64,000 nucleotides of DNA, taken from contig DCKE01000027.1 in the NCBI GenBank assembly GCA_002320285.1, forward strand, positions 1 through 64,000, given 5' to 3'. Position 1 is the stretch's first letter. Every line of letters begins with the position of its first letter. The position numbers were made by a program, and so were the translations under genes. Shown piece by piece: positions 51,850-60,786 of this stretch. The DNA comes from Flavobacteriaceae bacterium UBA1682 (GTDB lineage: Bacteria; Bacteroidota; Bacteroidia; Flavobacteriales; Flavobacteriaceae). The notes beneath the pieces are model-generated. The model searched no databases and was not told the DNA's origin. It saw nothing but the letters and a program-made list of their open reading frames with translations.

Positions 51850-53205
51850 ATGGCATTCAAATTAGTTTCCGTTAAAGAGGTCAGGGAGGGATTTCCTTTT
51901 CTATTGGAATTGGAAGGTTTTGACCTATATGACGATTGGTTGGACGAGGATTGGTTGATCATAGCTGAAACAGATGTTGAGGTGGAGGGTTATCTGCAAT
52001 TGGATATTTTTGAAGAACAGGGGAGATTGGATATCTTCAAAACATTAAATTTAAAAAAATCAGACGACAACCGCATACAGGGATTGATATTTCTTGGAGA
52101 TCTTAAGGTTTTCGGTTGTATGATCAATGCCGAAGGTGACTATGGACCCTTTGTTTATGTACAAGGCAATGTGTTGTGTCAGAGTGTATTATTGGGTGGT
52201 GCTTATGTTGAAGTTCGTGGTGATCTTACAGCAGAAGAAGTGGTGATGACCGATTATAATCATGGTTTCCTAAATGTGGTAGGTGATGTCCATGCGCCGA
52301 TTTTTATAATTGAAGACCATCATACTCAGTTTGGCGGTCGTGAAAATCTGTTGTTTTATTACAACAGTAGAACGGTGGACGATCATCCAGAAGAAAACGA
52401 TTGTTATGAAGATGAAGAAACTGGGGAATGGCTTTGTTCGCCGGTTTTGACGCAGTATTTGGAAAACTATTTAACCACGGATTTTGAAGAATTAAAACGC
52501 GATTTGAGTCAAGGCGAGCGGGTTCTTTTCGAGGGAGTAATCTCCGCAGTTAGTGAACTGAATAGGATAGAGAAAGGGTATGATTATTGGACTGCTAAAG
52601 TATCGCGTCACTTTCGTGATCTCAAAAGGGTTCCGGACTATCTTATCGATAAAAAAATGTGTTGGCTAGCCTTAGACAGTAGTTATGCCGCGTTGGATTT
52701 TGTGCCGCCTCAATATGTTACTTACGACTTGTGTTTGGCATTGATTGAAAAAAACGGTTATGCCTTGGGGGTGATTCCCGAAGAATTAATCACTTTAGAA
52801 CTCTGTGAGTTGGCGGCAAAAAAGGGAACGTCGCTGATGTATATACCCAATCAATTTCTTTCTGAAAGCTTGATTTTAAGTGTGATGAGTCACGCAAAGT
52901 TTGAACCCGATATCTTAGACGTTCCAGAAGTGTTTGTTACAAAAAGTCTGCTGGTGGCCTATGTCAAATTGGGTAAAGGACTGTATTTGGACAAAATCTG
53001 TAAAAAAGTCCAACTGAGTAAACAAGATATTCTATTTAAAGTCGTTGATGATTCGGTGGATTGGTTGCCAACGATTTTTAGCTACCACTGTAGCACAGCG
53101 CTTATTGCCTATGCTAAAGAGCGCTATGCTCATGGAGCTGAAGCGACGGTGTTAAACAAGTATCTCGAGGATTTTAAAGAGAAATTACTACGTTACAATA
53201 CTTAG
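51850..53205 (+). CDS. Beta-helix plus short-repeat protein of unknown function
   Basis: Cytosolic protein of 451 residues, not recognised as a named family. Residues about 85-165 have right-handed beta-helix style repeats: GLIFLGDLKVFGCMINAEG, FVYVQGNVLCQSVLLGG, YVEVRGDLTAEEVVMTDYNHG, similar to polymer-forming (bactofilin-like) proteins. Residues about 245-395 hold at least five helical repeats of ~24 residues, each opening with [VI]P-x-x-[LYF]-[ILV], for example VPPQYVTYDLCLALIEKNG and IPEELITLELCELAAKKG, reminiscent of DUF4116 repeats. It is very acidic at the N-terminus and is co-transcribed with aat. Confidence 0.75.
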   Translation: MAFKLVSVKEVREGFPFLLELEGFDLYDDWLDEDWLIIAETDVEVEGYLQLDIFEEQGRLDIFKTLNLKKSDDNRIQGLIFLGDLKVFGCMINAEGDYGPFVYVQGNVLCQSVLLGGAYVEVRGDLTAEEVVMTDYNHGFLNVVGDVHAPIFIIEDHHTQFGGRENLLFYYNSRTVDDHPEENDCYEDEETGEWLCSPVLTQYLENYLTTDFEELKRDLSQGERVLFEGVISAVSELNRIEKGYDYWTAKVSRHFRDLKRVPDYLIDKKMCWLALDSSYAALDFVPPQYVTYDLCLALIEKNGYALGVIPEELITLELCELAAKKGTSLMYIPNQFLSESLILSVMSHAKFEPDILDVPEVFVTKSLLVAYVKLGKGLYLDKICKKVQLSKQDILFKVVDDSVDWLPTIFSYHCSTALIAYAKERYAHGAEATVLNKYLEDFKEKLLRYNT

Positions 53206-53206
53206 G

Positions 53207-54379
53207 CTATACTTGGGCTTTCTTTTTCGTCAACGCATCAACAACAACAGCGATCGCGCCATCTCCGGTAACATTACAAGCAGTACCAAAACTATCCATA
53301 GCTATATATAGGGAAATCATCAGAGCTTGACTTTCTTCATTGAAGCCGAGCATTTTTGCAATGATGCCAATTGCGGCCATAATAGCTCCTCCGGGCACGC
53401 CTGGTGCGGCTACCATAGCGATTCCCAGCATACAGATAAACCCAGCAAATGCGCCAAATTCAATCGGTTGCCCTTGCAATAGCATTAATGCGATAGCGCA
53501 AGCGACTATTTTTAAAGTACTACCTCCTAAATGTATATTTGCGGCTAAGGGAATAACAAAACCGGCTATTTTTTCAGAAACACCGTTCTTAAGGGTTTGT
53601 TGCAAGGTGATGGGAATAGTAGCGGCAGATGATTGGGTTCCCAATGCCGTGAAATATGCCGGCATCATGGTGATTAGTAGTTTAAAAGGATTCTTTTTGG
53701 CAATAAATCCCGCTATAGAGAATTGAATCACTAATAACAATATATGTAAGGCGAAAATGACTCCGATTATTTTGACAAAAACTTGAATGATCGAATACAC
53801 CTGTCCGGTATAAGACATGTTTAAAAATATGCCGAAGATAAATACGGGAAGTAGAGGGATGATTACTTTATTGATCACGCTGGTGATGATGATTAAAAAG
53901 TCGTCAAAAGCATTTTCTAGGGTAGAGTTGTTCAATTTTGAAATGCCTATACCAATAATAAAGGCAAGGACCAAAGCGCTCATCACGTCCATAATTGGAG
54001 TGAACTCAATGGTGAAATAGGGTGCTAAGTCGGAAATTTTATCAACGACATTCAATTGTTGTGTTTGAGTAGCAAGCAGTTCGGGAAAGATATTTATACT
54101 GGCAAAATACGTGGTGAATCCAGCAAAGAGTGTAGAGCCATAAGCTATGGCAACTGTTAGAATTAACAGACTTCCAGCTCCTTTGCCTAGCTTTCCGATT
54201 GCGGGCACTACAAGTCCGAGAATGATCAGTGGAATGGTGAAGGATAGAAACGAGCTAAAAATAGCGTTAAAACTCGCAAAAACACGACCAATGGCTTCGG
54301 GTGTAAACAGTCCGACTACAATTCCCAAAGTGATGGCTATAATAATTTGGAAAAGGATGTTTTTGCTTAAGTTTTTCAT
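53207..54379 (-). CDS. Dicarboxylate/amino acid:cation symporter (second copy)
   Basis: DAACS-family Na+- or H+-coupled transporter, 390 residues from the ATG at 54379. Membrane hairpin and binding motifs: GTQSSAATIPITLQQ (HP1), PLAANIHLGGSTLKI (TM7), PGVPGGAIMAAIGI (HP2) and DSFGTACNVTGDGAIAVVV (TM8). The TM7 motif NIHLGGST, where glutamate carriers have NxDGT/S, sets it apart from the symporter at 3782 and resembles serine/threonine-type carriers; substrate is uncertain. An 8-base tandem array lies 62-174 bases upstream of the start. Confidence 0.9.
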   Translation of the reverse strand: MKNLSKNILFQIIIAITLGIVVGLFTPEAIGRVFASFNAIFSSFLSFTIPLIILGLVVPAIGKLGKGAGSLLILTVAIAYGSTLFAGFTTYFASINIFPELLATQTQQLNVVDKISDLAPYFTIEFTPIMDVMSALVLAFIIGIGISKLNNSTLENAFDDFLIIITSVINKVIIPLLPVFIFGIFLNMSYTGQVYSIIQVFVKIIGVIFALHILLLVIQFSIAGFIAKKNPFKLLITMMPAYFTALGTQSSAATIPITLQQTLKNGVSEKIAGFVIPLAANIHLGGSTLKIVACAIALMLLQGQPIEFGAFAGFICMLGIAMVAAPGVPGGAIMAAIGIIAKMLGFNEESQALMISLYIAMDSFGTACNVTGDGAIAVVVDALTKKKAQV

Positions 54380-54441
54380 GGAGTAGTTATTATGAGTTAT
54401 CAAAAATAGACTTTTTTATTTAAATCGCATACAGGCGGATT

Positions 54442-54553
54442 TGCAGATAGGCAGATAGGCAGATAGGCAGATAGGCAGATAGGCAGATAGGCAGATAGGC
54501 AGATAGGCAGATAGGCAGATATGTAGATAGGCAGATATGTAGATACGTAGATT
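54442..54553. repeat. Tandem array of GGCAGATA (8 bp)
   Basis: Fourteen 8-base units in register: TGCAGATA, nine perfect GGCAGATA copies (54450-54521), then TGTAGATA, GGCAGATA, TGTAGATA and CGTAGATT. It sits between the symporter start and the tsf terminator, i.e. in the symporter's 5' region. Frames across it read out as an eight-residue periodic peptide and are artefacts of the repeat. Confidence 0.95.
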
Positions 54554-54622
54554 GCTTCGCCTGTTCGGCTTTCGGCCTCGGGTCGCTGATACGCATACAC
54601 GCATATACACGAATAGACGAAC

Positions 54623-54655
54623 AAAAAAAAGCCCTTAATCGCGAGATTAAGGGCT
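54623..54655 (-). terminator. tsf terminator
   Basis: AGCCCTTAATC / GATTAAGGGCT stem with a GCGA tetraloop, followed on the minus strand by TTTTTTTTG. It lies 25 bases after the tsf stop codon. Confidence 0.92.
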
Positions 54656-54680
54656 TTGATATAAATAGGCAGACTTTGGA

Positions 54681-55505
54681 TTATCCTAAAGCAGCTCTTT
54701 TGAATCCAGTGATAACAAGACTAGGATCAACCGTTTTGATATAAGCAGCAACGCTCATAGAACCGTCTTTGATATAATCTTGGTTTACTAAAGTATTGTC
54801 TTTGTAGAAACGTTGGATTTTTCCTTTAGAAATGTTTTCCAACATCGCTTCTGGTTTTCCTTCAGCTCTCAATTGCTCTTTTGCAATTTCGATTTCTTTG
54901 TCAATGATTGCTTGATCAACGCCCGCTTCGTTTAAAGCGATTGGGTTCATTGCAGCAGCTTGCATAGCAACGTTTCTTGCAGCTTCGTCAGCTCCTTCTA
55001 CGTTAGCAGAAAGGGAAACGATAGTAGCGATTTTATTTCCAGCGTGGATGTAAGATCCAACGAAAGTACCTTCTAATCTTTCGAATACAGTAATTTCAAT
55101 TTTCTCTCCGATAACTCCAGTTTGCTCGATCAATTTGTCGGCAACAGTCATACCACCAAAGTCAGAAGCCAAAAACTCTTCTTTTGTATGGAAAGCCAAA
55201 GCGTGGTTCGCTAAATCAGTAGCTAATTTTACGAATCCTTCGTTTTTACCTACGAAATCAGTCTCACAACCTAAAGTGATAACAACACCCGCAGTTTTAT
55301 CTGCATTTACAATTGCGATAGAAGCTCCTTCTGTAGATTCTCTATCTGCTCTGTTTGCAGCAACTTTTTGTCCTTTTTTACGTAAGTTTTCAATTGCTAA
55401 ATCGAAATCTCCGTCAGCTTCAACTAACGCTTTTTTACAGTCCATCATTCCGGCACCGGTAATTTGTCTCAGCTTGTTTACATCTGCAGCAGTAATATTT
55501 GCCAT
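54681..55505 (-). CDS. tsf: Translation elongation factor Ts
   Basis: Nucleotide-exchange factor for EF-Tu. The 274 residues begin ITAADVNKLRQITGAGMMDCKKAL, the standard UBA-like domain, and contain the exchange motif VITLGCETDFVGKNEGFVKL with TDFV, then GVIGEKIEI and YIHAGNKIATIV. It lies downstream of rpsB on the same strand, the almost universal order, but here with a hairpin and a possible own promoter between them. Confidence 0.97.
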   Translation of the reverse strand: MANITAADVNKLRQITGAGMMDCKKALVEADGDFDLAIENLRKKGQKVAANRADRESTEGASIAIVNADKTAGVVITLGCETDFVGKNEGFVKLATDLANHALAFHTKEEFLASDFGGMTVADKLIEQTGVIGEKIEITVFERLEGTFVGSYIHAGNKIATIVSLSANVEGADEAARNVAMQAAAMNPIALNEAGVDQAIIDKEIEIAKEQLRAEGKPEAMLENISKGKIQRFYKDNTLVNQDYIKDGSMSVAAYIKTVDPSLVITGFKRAALG

Positions 55506-55530
55506 TTTAAAGTCTTGTGTTATGTGTTAA

Positions 55531-55590
55531 TAAAAAAAGTCGTTATGGATAGTTGTCTACAAAAGTATACATCCATCAGCATAACGACTT
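55531..55590 (-). terminator. Hairpin between rpsB and tsf, with an internal -7 box
   Basis: AAGTCGTTATG / CATAACGACTT stem enclosing ~35 bases, followed on the minus strand by TTTTTTTATTA: a terminator or attenuator after rpsB. Within the loop a perfect TACTTTTG box (55567 down to 55560 on the minus strand) could start a separate tsf transcript. No TTG is seen at -33. Confidence 0.6.
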
Positions 55591-55608
55591 TATGATACTG
55601 TTAAATTA

Positions 55609-56367
55609 TTATTCTTCAGTAGAATTAGCTACTTCTGGAGCTGGAGCCGCTACAACTGGTTGATCGTCTTTTTCTGTTTTTCTTTCAGAATGACCTTCAA
55701 TGATTGCATTGGTTACTAAAGATAAAATTTTATCGATTGATTTAGAAGCATCATCATTTGCTGGGATTACATAATCAACTTGACGTGGGTCAGAGTTGGT
55801 ATCAACCATAGCGAAAATTGGAATGTTTAATTTCTGAGCTTCTTTAATTGCGATGTGTTCAGCTTTGATATCTACAACGAAAAGAGCAGCTGGTAGACGA
55901 GTCATGTCAGCAATTGAACCTAAGTTTTTCTCTAATTTCGCACGTAAACGATCAACTTGTAAGCGCTCTTTCTTAGAAAGAGTTAAGAATGTACCGTCTT
56001 TCTTCATTCTATCGATAGAAGCCATTTTCTTAACAGCTTTACGAATAGTAACAAAGTTAGTCAACATACCACCTGGCCATCTTTCAGTGATGTAAGGCAT
56101 GTTTGCTGCAGCTGCTTTCTCAGCTACGATGTCTTTTGCTTGTTTTTTGGTAGCTACGAATAGTATTTTTCTACCTGATGCTACAATCTTTTTCAAAGCT
56201 TCATTAGCTTCTTCGATTTTTGCAGCTGTTTTATATAGATTGATAATGTGAATACCATTACGCTCCATATAGATGTAAGGAGCCATGTTTGGATCCCACT
56301 TTCTAGTCATGTGTCCGAAATGAACACCTGCCTCTAGTAATTCTTTAACTTCTACTTTGTTTGCCAT
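55609..56367 (-). CDS. rpsB: 30S ribosomal protein S2
   Basis: Small-subunit protein of 252 residues from the ATG at 56367 (MANKVEVKELLEAGVHFGHMT); the frame continues upstream but that part has no ribosomal similarity. Further S2 hallmarks: RKWDPNMAPYIYMERNGIHIINLYKT (quoted in part), ATKKQAKDIVAEKA, ERWPGGMLTNFVTI, IPIFAMVDTNSDPRQVDYVIPAND. The C-terminus has the variable acidic/Pro-rich tail common in Bacteroidota. It is preceded by its own promoter, downstream of rpsI. Confidence 0.97.
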   Translation of the reverse strand: MANKVEVKELLEAGVHFGHMTRKWDPNMAPYIYMERNGIHIINLYKTAAKIEEANEALKKIVASGRKILFVATKKQAKDIVAEKAAAANMPYITERWPGGMLTNFVTIRKAVKKMASIDRMKKDGTFLTLSKKERLQVDRLRAKLEKNLGSIADMTRLPAALFVVDIKAEHIAIKEAQKLNIPIFAMVDTNSDPRQVDYVIPANDDASKSIDKILSLVTNAIIEGHSERKTEKDDQPVVAAPAPEVANSTEE

Positions 56368-56440
56368 TTTGTAATAGTTTACGTTCTTGTGTATTAGCAA
56401 TGATTCGGTAGCGATTGTCTCGGTCTGAACCATTTAGATG

Positions 56441-56472
56441 CTAAACTAATTCCTACCGCAGCAGGAGAGCAA
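56441..56472 (-). promoter_or_regulatory. Probable rpsB promoter
   Basis: On the minus strand TTG (56472-56470), 21-base spacer, TAGTTTAG (56448-56441, near TAnnTTTG). Predicted leader about 65 bases. Confidence 0.5.
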
Positions 56473-56505
56473 CAAAAACTTAGATTTTTTAATAATAAAT
56501 AAAAA

Positions 56506-56892
56506 TTAACGTTTAGAGAACTGGAATTTCTTACGCGCTTTCTTCTGACCGAATTTCTTACGTTCAACCATTCTTGGATCACGAGTCAATAAACCTTCTG
56601 GTTTCAAGATAGATCTGTTTTCTACATCAACTTCACACATTGCTCTTGCAATTGCCATACGTACAGCTTCTGCTTGACCAGTAGTTCCTCCTCCGTAAAC
56701 ATTTACTTTTACATCAAAGTTCTCTGCGTTCTCTGTCAAAGACATCGGTTGCATTACTTTGTACTGTAAAGTAGCTGTTGGAAAGTAAGTTGTAAATTCT
56801 TTTTTGTTTACCGTGATTTTCCCTGTTCCTTCTGAAACATATACACGAGCAACAGCGGTTTTTCTTCTACCGATTTTGTGAATAACTCCCAT
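56506..56892 (-). CDS. rpsI: 30S ribosomal protein S9
   Basis: Small-subunit protein of 128 residues. It starts HKIGRRKTAVARVYVSEGTGKITVN and ends with the basic tail RKKFQFSKR that reaches toward the P-site tRNA. The AVRMAIARAMCEV and LLTRDPRMVERKKFGQKKAR segments are diagnostic. Its ATG overlaps the rplM stop codon in a TAATG arrangement, so the two are translationally coupled. Confidence 0.98.
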   Translation of the reverse strand: MGVIHKIGRRKTAVARVYVSEGTGKITVNKKEFTTYFPTATLQYKVMQPMSLTENAENFDVKVNVYGGGTTGQAEAVRMAIARAMCEVDVENRSILKPEGLLTRDPRMVERKKFGQKKARKKFQFSKR

Positions 56893-57347
56893 TACTTAAG
56901 ATCGTTTAAATTAACGGTTTTAGGTTGTTGCGCATCGTGTTTATGTGCAGTACCTACATTTACGTTTAAATTACGGAATAATTGTGCTCCTAATTTGTTT
57001 TTAGGCAACATTCCTTTGATTGCTTTTTCAACCAATAATGCAGGGTTCTTCTGTTGCATTACTTTAGCTGTCAATACTCTTTGTCCTCCTGGGTAACCCG
57101 TGTGACGGATGTATTGTTTTTCTTCCAATTTGTTTCCAGTCAAATTGATTTTTTCTGCATTGATAACGATTACGTTATCTCCACAGTCCACGTGTGGTGT
57201 AAAACTTGGCTTGTATTTACCTCTCAATAGCATAGCTACTTTTGAAGCAAAACGACCTAAGTTGTGACCTTCAGCATCTACAATGATCCACTCTTTTTGA
57301 GTAGTAGCTTTGTTTGCTGATACTGTCTTGTAGCTTAAATTGTTCAC
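56892..57347 (-). CDS. rplM: 50S ribosomal protein L13
   Basis: Large-subunit protein of 151 residues. Signatures: WIIVDAEGHNLGRFASKVAMLLRGKYKPSFTPHVDCGDNVIVINAEK (quoted in part), YIRHTGYPGGQR, and the C-terminal KAIKGMLPKNKLGAQLFRNLNV. The start is a GTG at 57347, which gives the family's NNLSYKTVSANKAT opening. It leads the rplM-rpsI unit, driven by a near-consensus promoter 45-75 bases upstream. Confidence 0.97.
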   Translation of the reverse strand: MNNLSYKTVSANKATTQKEWIIVDAEGHNLGRFASKVAMLLRGKYKPSFTPHVDCGDNVIVINAEKINLTGNKLEEKQYIRHTGYPGGQRVLTAKVMQQKNPALLVEKAIKGMLPKNKLGAQLFRNLNVNVGTAHKHDAQQPKTVNLNDLK

Positions 57348-57393
57348 AAATAAATTATTTTAATTAAACATTCCATTCCCAATAAAGGGAGTG

Positions 57394-57423
57394 CAAAAGT
57401 ACAACTATTTATTTATTATACAA
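57394..57423 (-). promoter_or_regulatory. rplM-rpsI promoter
   Basis: On the minus strand TTG (57423-57421), 19-base spacer, perfect TACTTTTG (57401-57394). It is the best complete match to the Bacteroidota housekeeping promoter in this window, in front of a ribosomal-protein operon. Confidence 0.75.
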
Positions 57424-57629
57424 TACAACTGTTTATTTTTTGATCCCAAATTGAGCAGTTTATTGAAAATGAAACTATTAATGGGGTTTTTTTGCCGCGG
57501 TGTATTGTTTTAGTGAAAGATTTTTATTTATGATTTTCAATCGGAAATATTTTTTCTGTCAAGGGAGAGTTGCGATAACTTACTCAACAACTTGTTGATA
57601 AATGGTCAATTCGATTTCGAATTAACGAA
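57424..57629. other. Intergenic stretch between rplM promoter and polA terminator
   Basis: About 200 AT-rich bases. No gene, repeat or RNA element was recognised. Confidence 0.5.
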
Positions 57630-57660
57630 TAAAAAAAGCCCAACATCGAAATGTGGGCTT
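57630..57660 (-). terminator. polA terminator
   Basis: AAGCCCAACAT / ATGTGGGCTT stem (one bulge) with a CGAA loop, followed on the minus strand by TTTTTTTATT. Confidence 0.87.
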
Positions 57661-57679
57661 ATCTATTTTGTATTTAAGA

Positions 57680-60496
57680 TCAATGAGCTTCTAGCCAGTT
57701 GTCACCGGTTCCAAGGTCTACTACCAAGGGAACCTCTAAGACAAAGGCGTTTTCCATTTCGCTCTTAATCATGGTTTTTAAATTTTCGAGTTCCTCCTTA
57801 TAGGCGTCGAATACAAGCTCATCGTGTACTTGTAGCAACATTTTGGATTTCCAATCTTCGTTGATTAGTCGTTTGTGAATTGCTATCATCGCAATTTTGA
57901 TGATATCAGCAGCACTACCTTGTATCGGTGCATTTACAGCATTTCGCTCTGCTGCTCCACGAACGATGGCATTCTGTGAGTTGATGTCTTTTAGATAACG
58001 TCTACGGCCAGAAATCGTTTGTACATAACCGTGGTCGCGTGCAAAATCGATTTGACTTTGTATGTATTTCTTTAATTCGGGATAAGTAGCATAATAGGCA
58101 TCGATCAATTCTTTACTCTCTGCTCTGGATAAGGAAGTTTGATTGCTCAGTCCAAACGCAGATACCCCGTAGATGATTCCGAAGTTGACCGTTTTCGCAT
58201 GGCTACGTTGCTCTTTGGTTACTTCTTCCAGTGGAACACCAAATACTTTTGCTGCGGTAGAACGGTGAATGTCTTCCCCTTTTTTAAAGGATTCCATCAT
58301 ATTGGGTTCCTGACTCAAGGCAGCGATGATACGCAATTCTATCTGCGAGTAATCGGCAGCGAGTAAGACGTAATTTTCATCTCTCGCAACAAAGGCTTTT
58401 CTGATCTGTCGACCGCGCTCCGTGCGTATAGGAATGTTTTGTAGGTTGGGATTATTGGAGCTCAAACGTCCCGTTGCCGCTACCGTTTGCATATAGTCCG
58501 TGTGTATTCTTTTTGTTTCTGGGTCTACCTGATTCGGTAAGGCATCGACATAAGTGTTTTGCAATTTAATCAATTGACGCCACTCCAAGATGTCTTTAAC
58601 GATTTGATTGTCGTCTGCCAAATAACTCAAAACCTCTTCGCCGGTAGCATATTGACCCGTTTTGGTCTTTTTAGGTTTGGTACCTCCAATCTTTAATCGA
58701 TCAAACAAAACTTCCCCCAATTGCTTTGGAGAGGCCAAATTAAACTGTTCACCAGCCTGTTCATAGATTCCCTTTTCTAGATCTTTGATATCGTTATCGA
58801 GACTTTTTGATAGCGATTTTAAAAAATCAACATCCACTCGGATGCCCTCTTGTTCCATAGCGGCCAATACCGGTACCAAAGGAACTTCGATCGTCTCAAA
58901 AAGATTTTTTGTTTCGGATTCAATCAACTGCTGGTCGAAAAAAGCTTCCAATTGAAAAGTGATATCGGCATCTTCACCGGCGTATTCTTTGACCAATTGC
59001 AAATCGACTTCGCGCATGGTTTTTTGGTTTTTACCTTTTTTGCCAATCAAATCTTCAATCGATTGGGGTGAGTATCCCAAATACGTTTCTGCTAGGATAT
59101 CCATATTGTGGCGCATATCTGGATTGATCAGATAATGTGCGATCATGGTGTCGAAAATAGGGCCTCGAACAGCCAGTTCGTAGCGGGCTAGTATTTTGAT
59201 GTCGTATTTTAAATTTTGTCCAATCTTTGTAATCGTTTCAGATTCAAAGAAAGGGCGGAACTGTGCTGCTAAGCTCCGTGCCTCTTCCTGGTTTTCAGGA
59301 AAGGGTACGTAAAACGCACTGCCCTTTTCATAGGAAAAGGCGATACCAACCAATTCCGCATGAAGTGCGTCTAATCCGGTGGTCTCGGTATCAAAACATA
59401 CTTTAGGTTGTTCTAATAGGTTTTCTATAAACATTTTGACAGCCATATTGCCTTGAATGATTTGGTAAAAGTGTGGCGTGTCTTGTAGGGTTTTATAGGG
59501 GCTTGATGATGTAGGAGAGTCGGAAGACTCGTTGCTGCCGAACAAATCAAATTGATCGTCTGTCGATAAAGCTGCGTTTGTTTTTGTCGGGACAGCTGTA
59601 GTGGTTGCTTCGGGATTAAACAATTTGTCAAACTGTTCTTTCATACGTCGGAATTCCAATTCGATAAATAGGGCGTCGGTTTTTTCGACGTCTGGTTTAT
59701 CCAATTCAAAATCCTTTTCGTTGAAAGTTACCGGACAGTCCAATAGAATAGTCGCCAAGGTTTTGGAGAGCATTCCCTTATCTTTATTGGCTTCGATGTT
59801 TTCTTTCATCTTGCCTTTGAGTTCATGAGTGTTGGCCAGTAGGTTTTCCATACTGCCGTACTGTTGTAGAAATTTTTTTGCCGTTTTCTCTCCAACACCC
59901 GGTAGGCCTGGAATATTATCAACGGCATCGCCCATCATCCCCAAATAATCGATGACTTGCAACGGATTTTCGACTTCGAATTTGGCTTGAACCTCTGGGA
60001 TTCCCCATATCTCTATACCGTTGCCCATTCGGGCGGGTTTGTACATAAAAATGTTCTCAGATACCAATTGAGCAAAATCCTTATCGGGAGTAACCATAAA
60101 TACCTGATAACCTTCTTTTTCTGCTTGCTTGGCTAGAGTTCCAATTAAATCATCGGCCTCACAGCCTTCCACTTCCATAATGGGAATGTGCATGGCTTCT
60201 AAAAGTTGCTTGATATAGGGTATCGCTATTTTGATCGCTTCTGGTGTTGCTTGTCGATTGGCTTTGTATTCAGGAAACATCTCCGTTCGCACAGTACTTC
60301 CACCTTTATCAAAGGCTACAGCTAAATGATCGGGTTTCTCTCTTCGTATTACGTCGATCAGTGAATTCATAAAACCCAATACTGCCGAAGTATCTAAACC
60401 CTTAGAGTTTATTCGTGGATTTTTGATAAAAGCATAATAACCTCTAAAAATAAGGGCGTAGGCATCGAGTAGAAAAAGACGTTTTTGTGGTTCCAT
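57680..60496 (-). CDS. polA: DNA polymerase I
   Basis: Repair and Okazaki-fragment polymerase of 938 residues with all three domains. The 5'-3' exonuclease (1-290) has LLDAYALIFRGYYAF, EGCEADDLIGTLA, TPDKDFAQLV and GDAVDNIPGLPGVGEKTA. The 3'-5' proofreading domain (about 340-510) keeps the catalytic residues in KVCFDTETTGLDAL, IGQNLKYDIKIL and EYAGEDADITFQL, so it should be active. The polymerase domain shows AADYSQIELRIIAAL (motif A), RSHAKTVNFGIIYG (motif B) and LQVHDELVFDA (motif C). Confidence 0.98.
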   Translation of the reverse strand: MEPQKRLFLLDAYALIFRGYYAFIKNPRINSKGLDTSAVLGFMNSLIDVIRREKPDHLAVAFDKGGSTVRTEMFPEYKANRQATPEAIKIAIPYIKQLLEAMHIPIMEVEGCEADDLIGTLAKQAEKEGYQVFMVTPDKDFAQLVSENIFMYKPARMGNGIEIWGIPEVQAKFEVENPLQVIDYLGMMGDAVDNIPGLPGVGEKTAKKFLQQYGSMENLLANTHELKGKMKENIEANKDKGMLSKTLATILLDCPVTFNEKDFELDKPDVEKTDALFIELEFRRMKEQFDKLFNPEATTTAVPTKTNAALSTDDQFDLFGSNESSDSPTSSSPYKTLQDTPHFYQIIQGNMAVKMFIENLLEQPKVCFDTETTGLDALHAELVGIAFSYEKGSAFYVPFPENQEEARSLAAQFRPFFESETITKIGQNLKYDIKILARYELAVRGPIFDTMIAHYLINPDMRHNMDILAETYLGYSPQSIEDLIGKKGKNQKTMREVDLQLVKEYAGEDADITFQLEAFFDQQLIESETKNLFETIEVPLVPVLAAMEQEGIRVDVDFLKSLSKSLDNDIKDLEKGIYEQAGEQFNLASPKQLGEVLFDRLKIGGTKPKKTKTGQYATGEEVLSYLADDNQIVKDILEWRQLIKLQNTYVDALPNQVDPETKRIHTDYMQTVAATGRLSSNNPNLQNIPIRTERGRQIRKAFVARDENYVLLAADYSQIELRIIAALSQEPNMMESFKKGEDIHRSTAAKVFGVPLEEVTKEQRSHAKTVNFGIIYGVSAFGLSNQTSLSRAESKELIDAYYATYPELKKYIQSQIDFARDHGYVQTISGRRRYLKDINSQNAIVRGAAERNAVNAPIQGSAADIIKIAMIAIHKRLINEDWKSKMLLQVHDELVFDAYKEELENLKTMIKSEMENAFVLEVPLVVDLGTGDNWLEAH

Positions 60497-60527
60497 AACC
60501 GAAAAAGGGTTTTGTTATATTATTTTT

Positions 60528-60535
60528 CAAAAATA
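60528..60535 (-). promoter_or_regulatory. -7 box upstream of polA
   Basis: Perfect TATTTTTG on the minus strand, about 32 bases before the ATG; a second perfect box (TAAGTTTG, 60543-60536) abuts it. No -33 TTG was found at normal spacing. Confidence 0.4.
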
Positions 60536-60734
60536 CAAACTTAAAAGCAAACGGCGATGACCTTTTTGGGAAACATCGAGGGTATTGAATCGGGTAGGTG
60601 TTGGGTCGATTTACTGTATTTATCGAAACAGGATTCGCACAACGTGTTGGTGCTGCTTGGAGTAAGAGCAAAAAAGTTTGATAAAATGCGATAAATAATG
60701 GTCTTAAAGAGTGATAATTAATGTTAAATACTAT

Positions 60735-60762
60735 TTGGTGTATTTTTAAACGAGTATTTTTG
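60735..60762 (+). promoter_or_regulatory. Promoter of the 60787 metallophosphoesterase gene
   Basis: TTG at 60735-60737, 17-base spacer, perfect TATTTTTG at 60755-60762, 24 bases before the ATG. Confidence 0.65.
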
Positions 60763-60786
60763 TAAGCTTATCTATATTCGATATTT

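Noticed and set aside
54400..54624. Two overlapping open frames encoding a periodic YLPICLSA-type peptide
   Set aside because: They are translations of the 8-base GGCAGATA array in different frames (24 bases give 8 residues) and have no conserved start or function.
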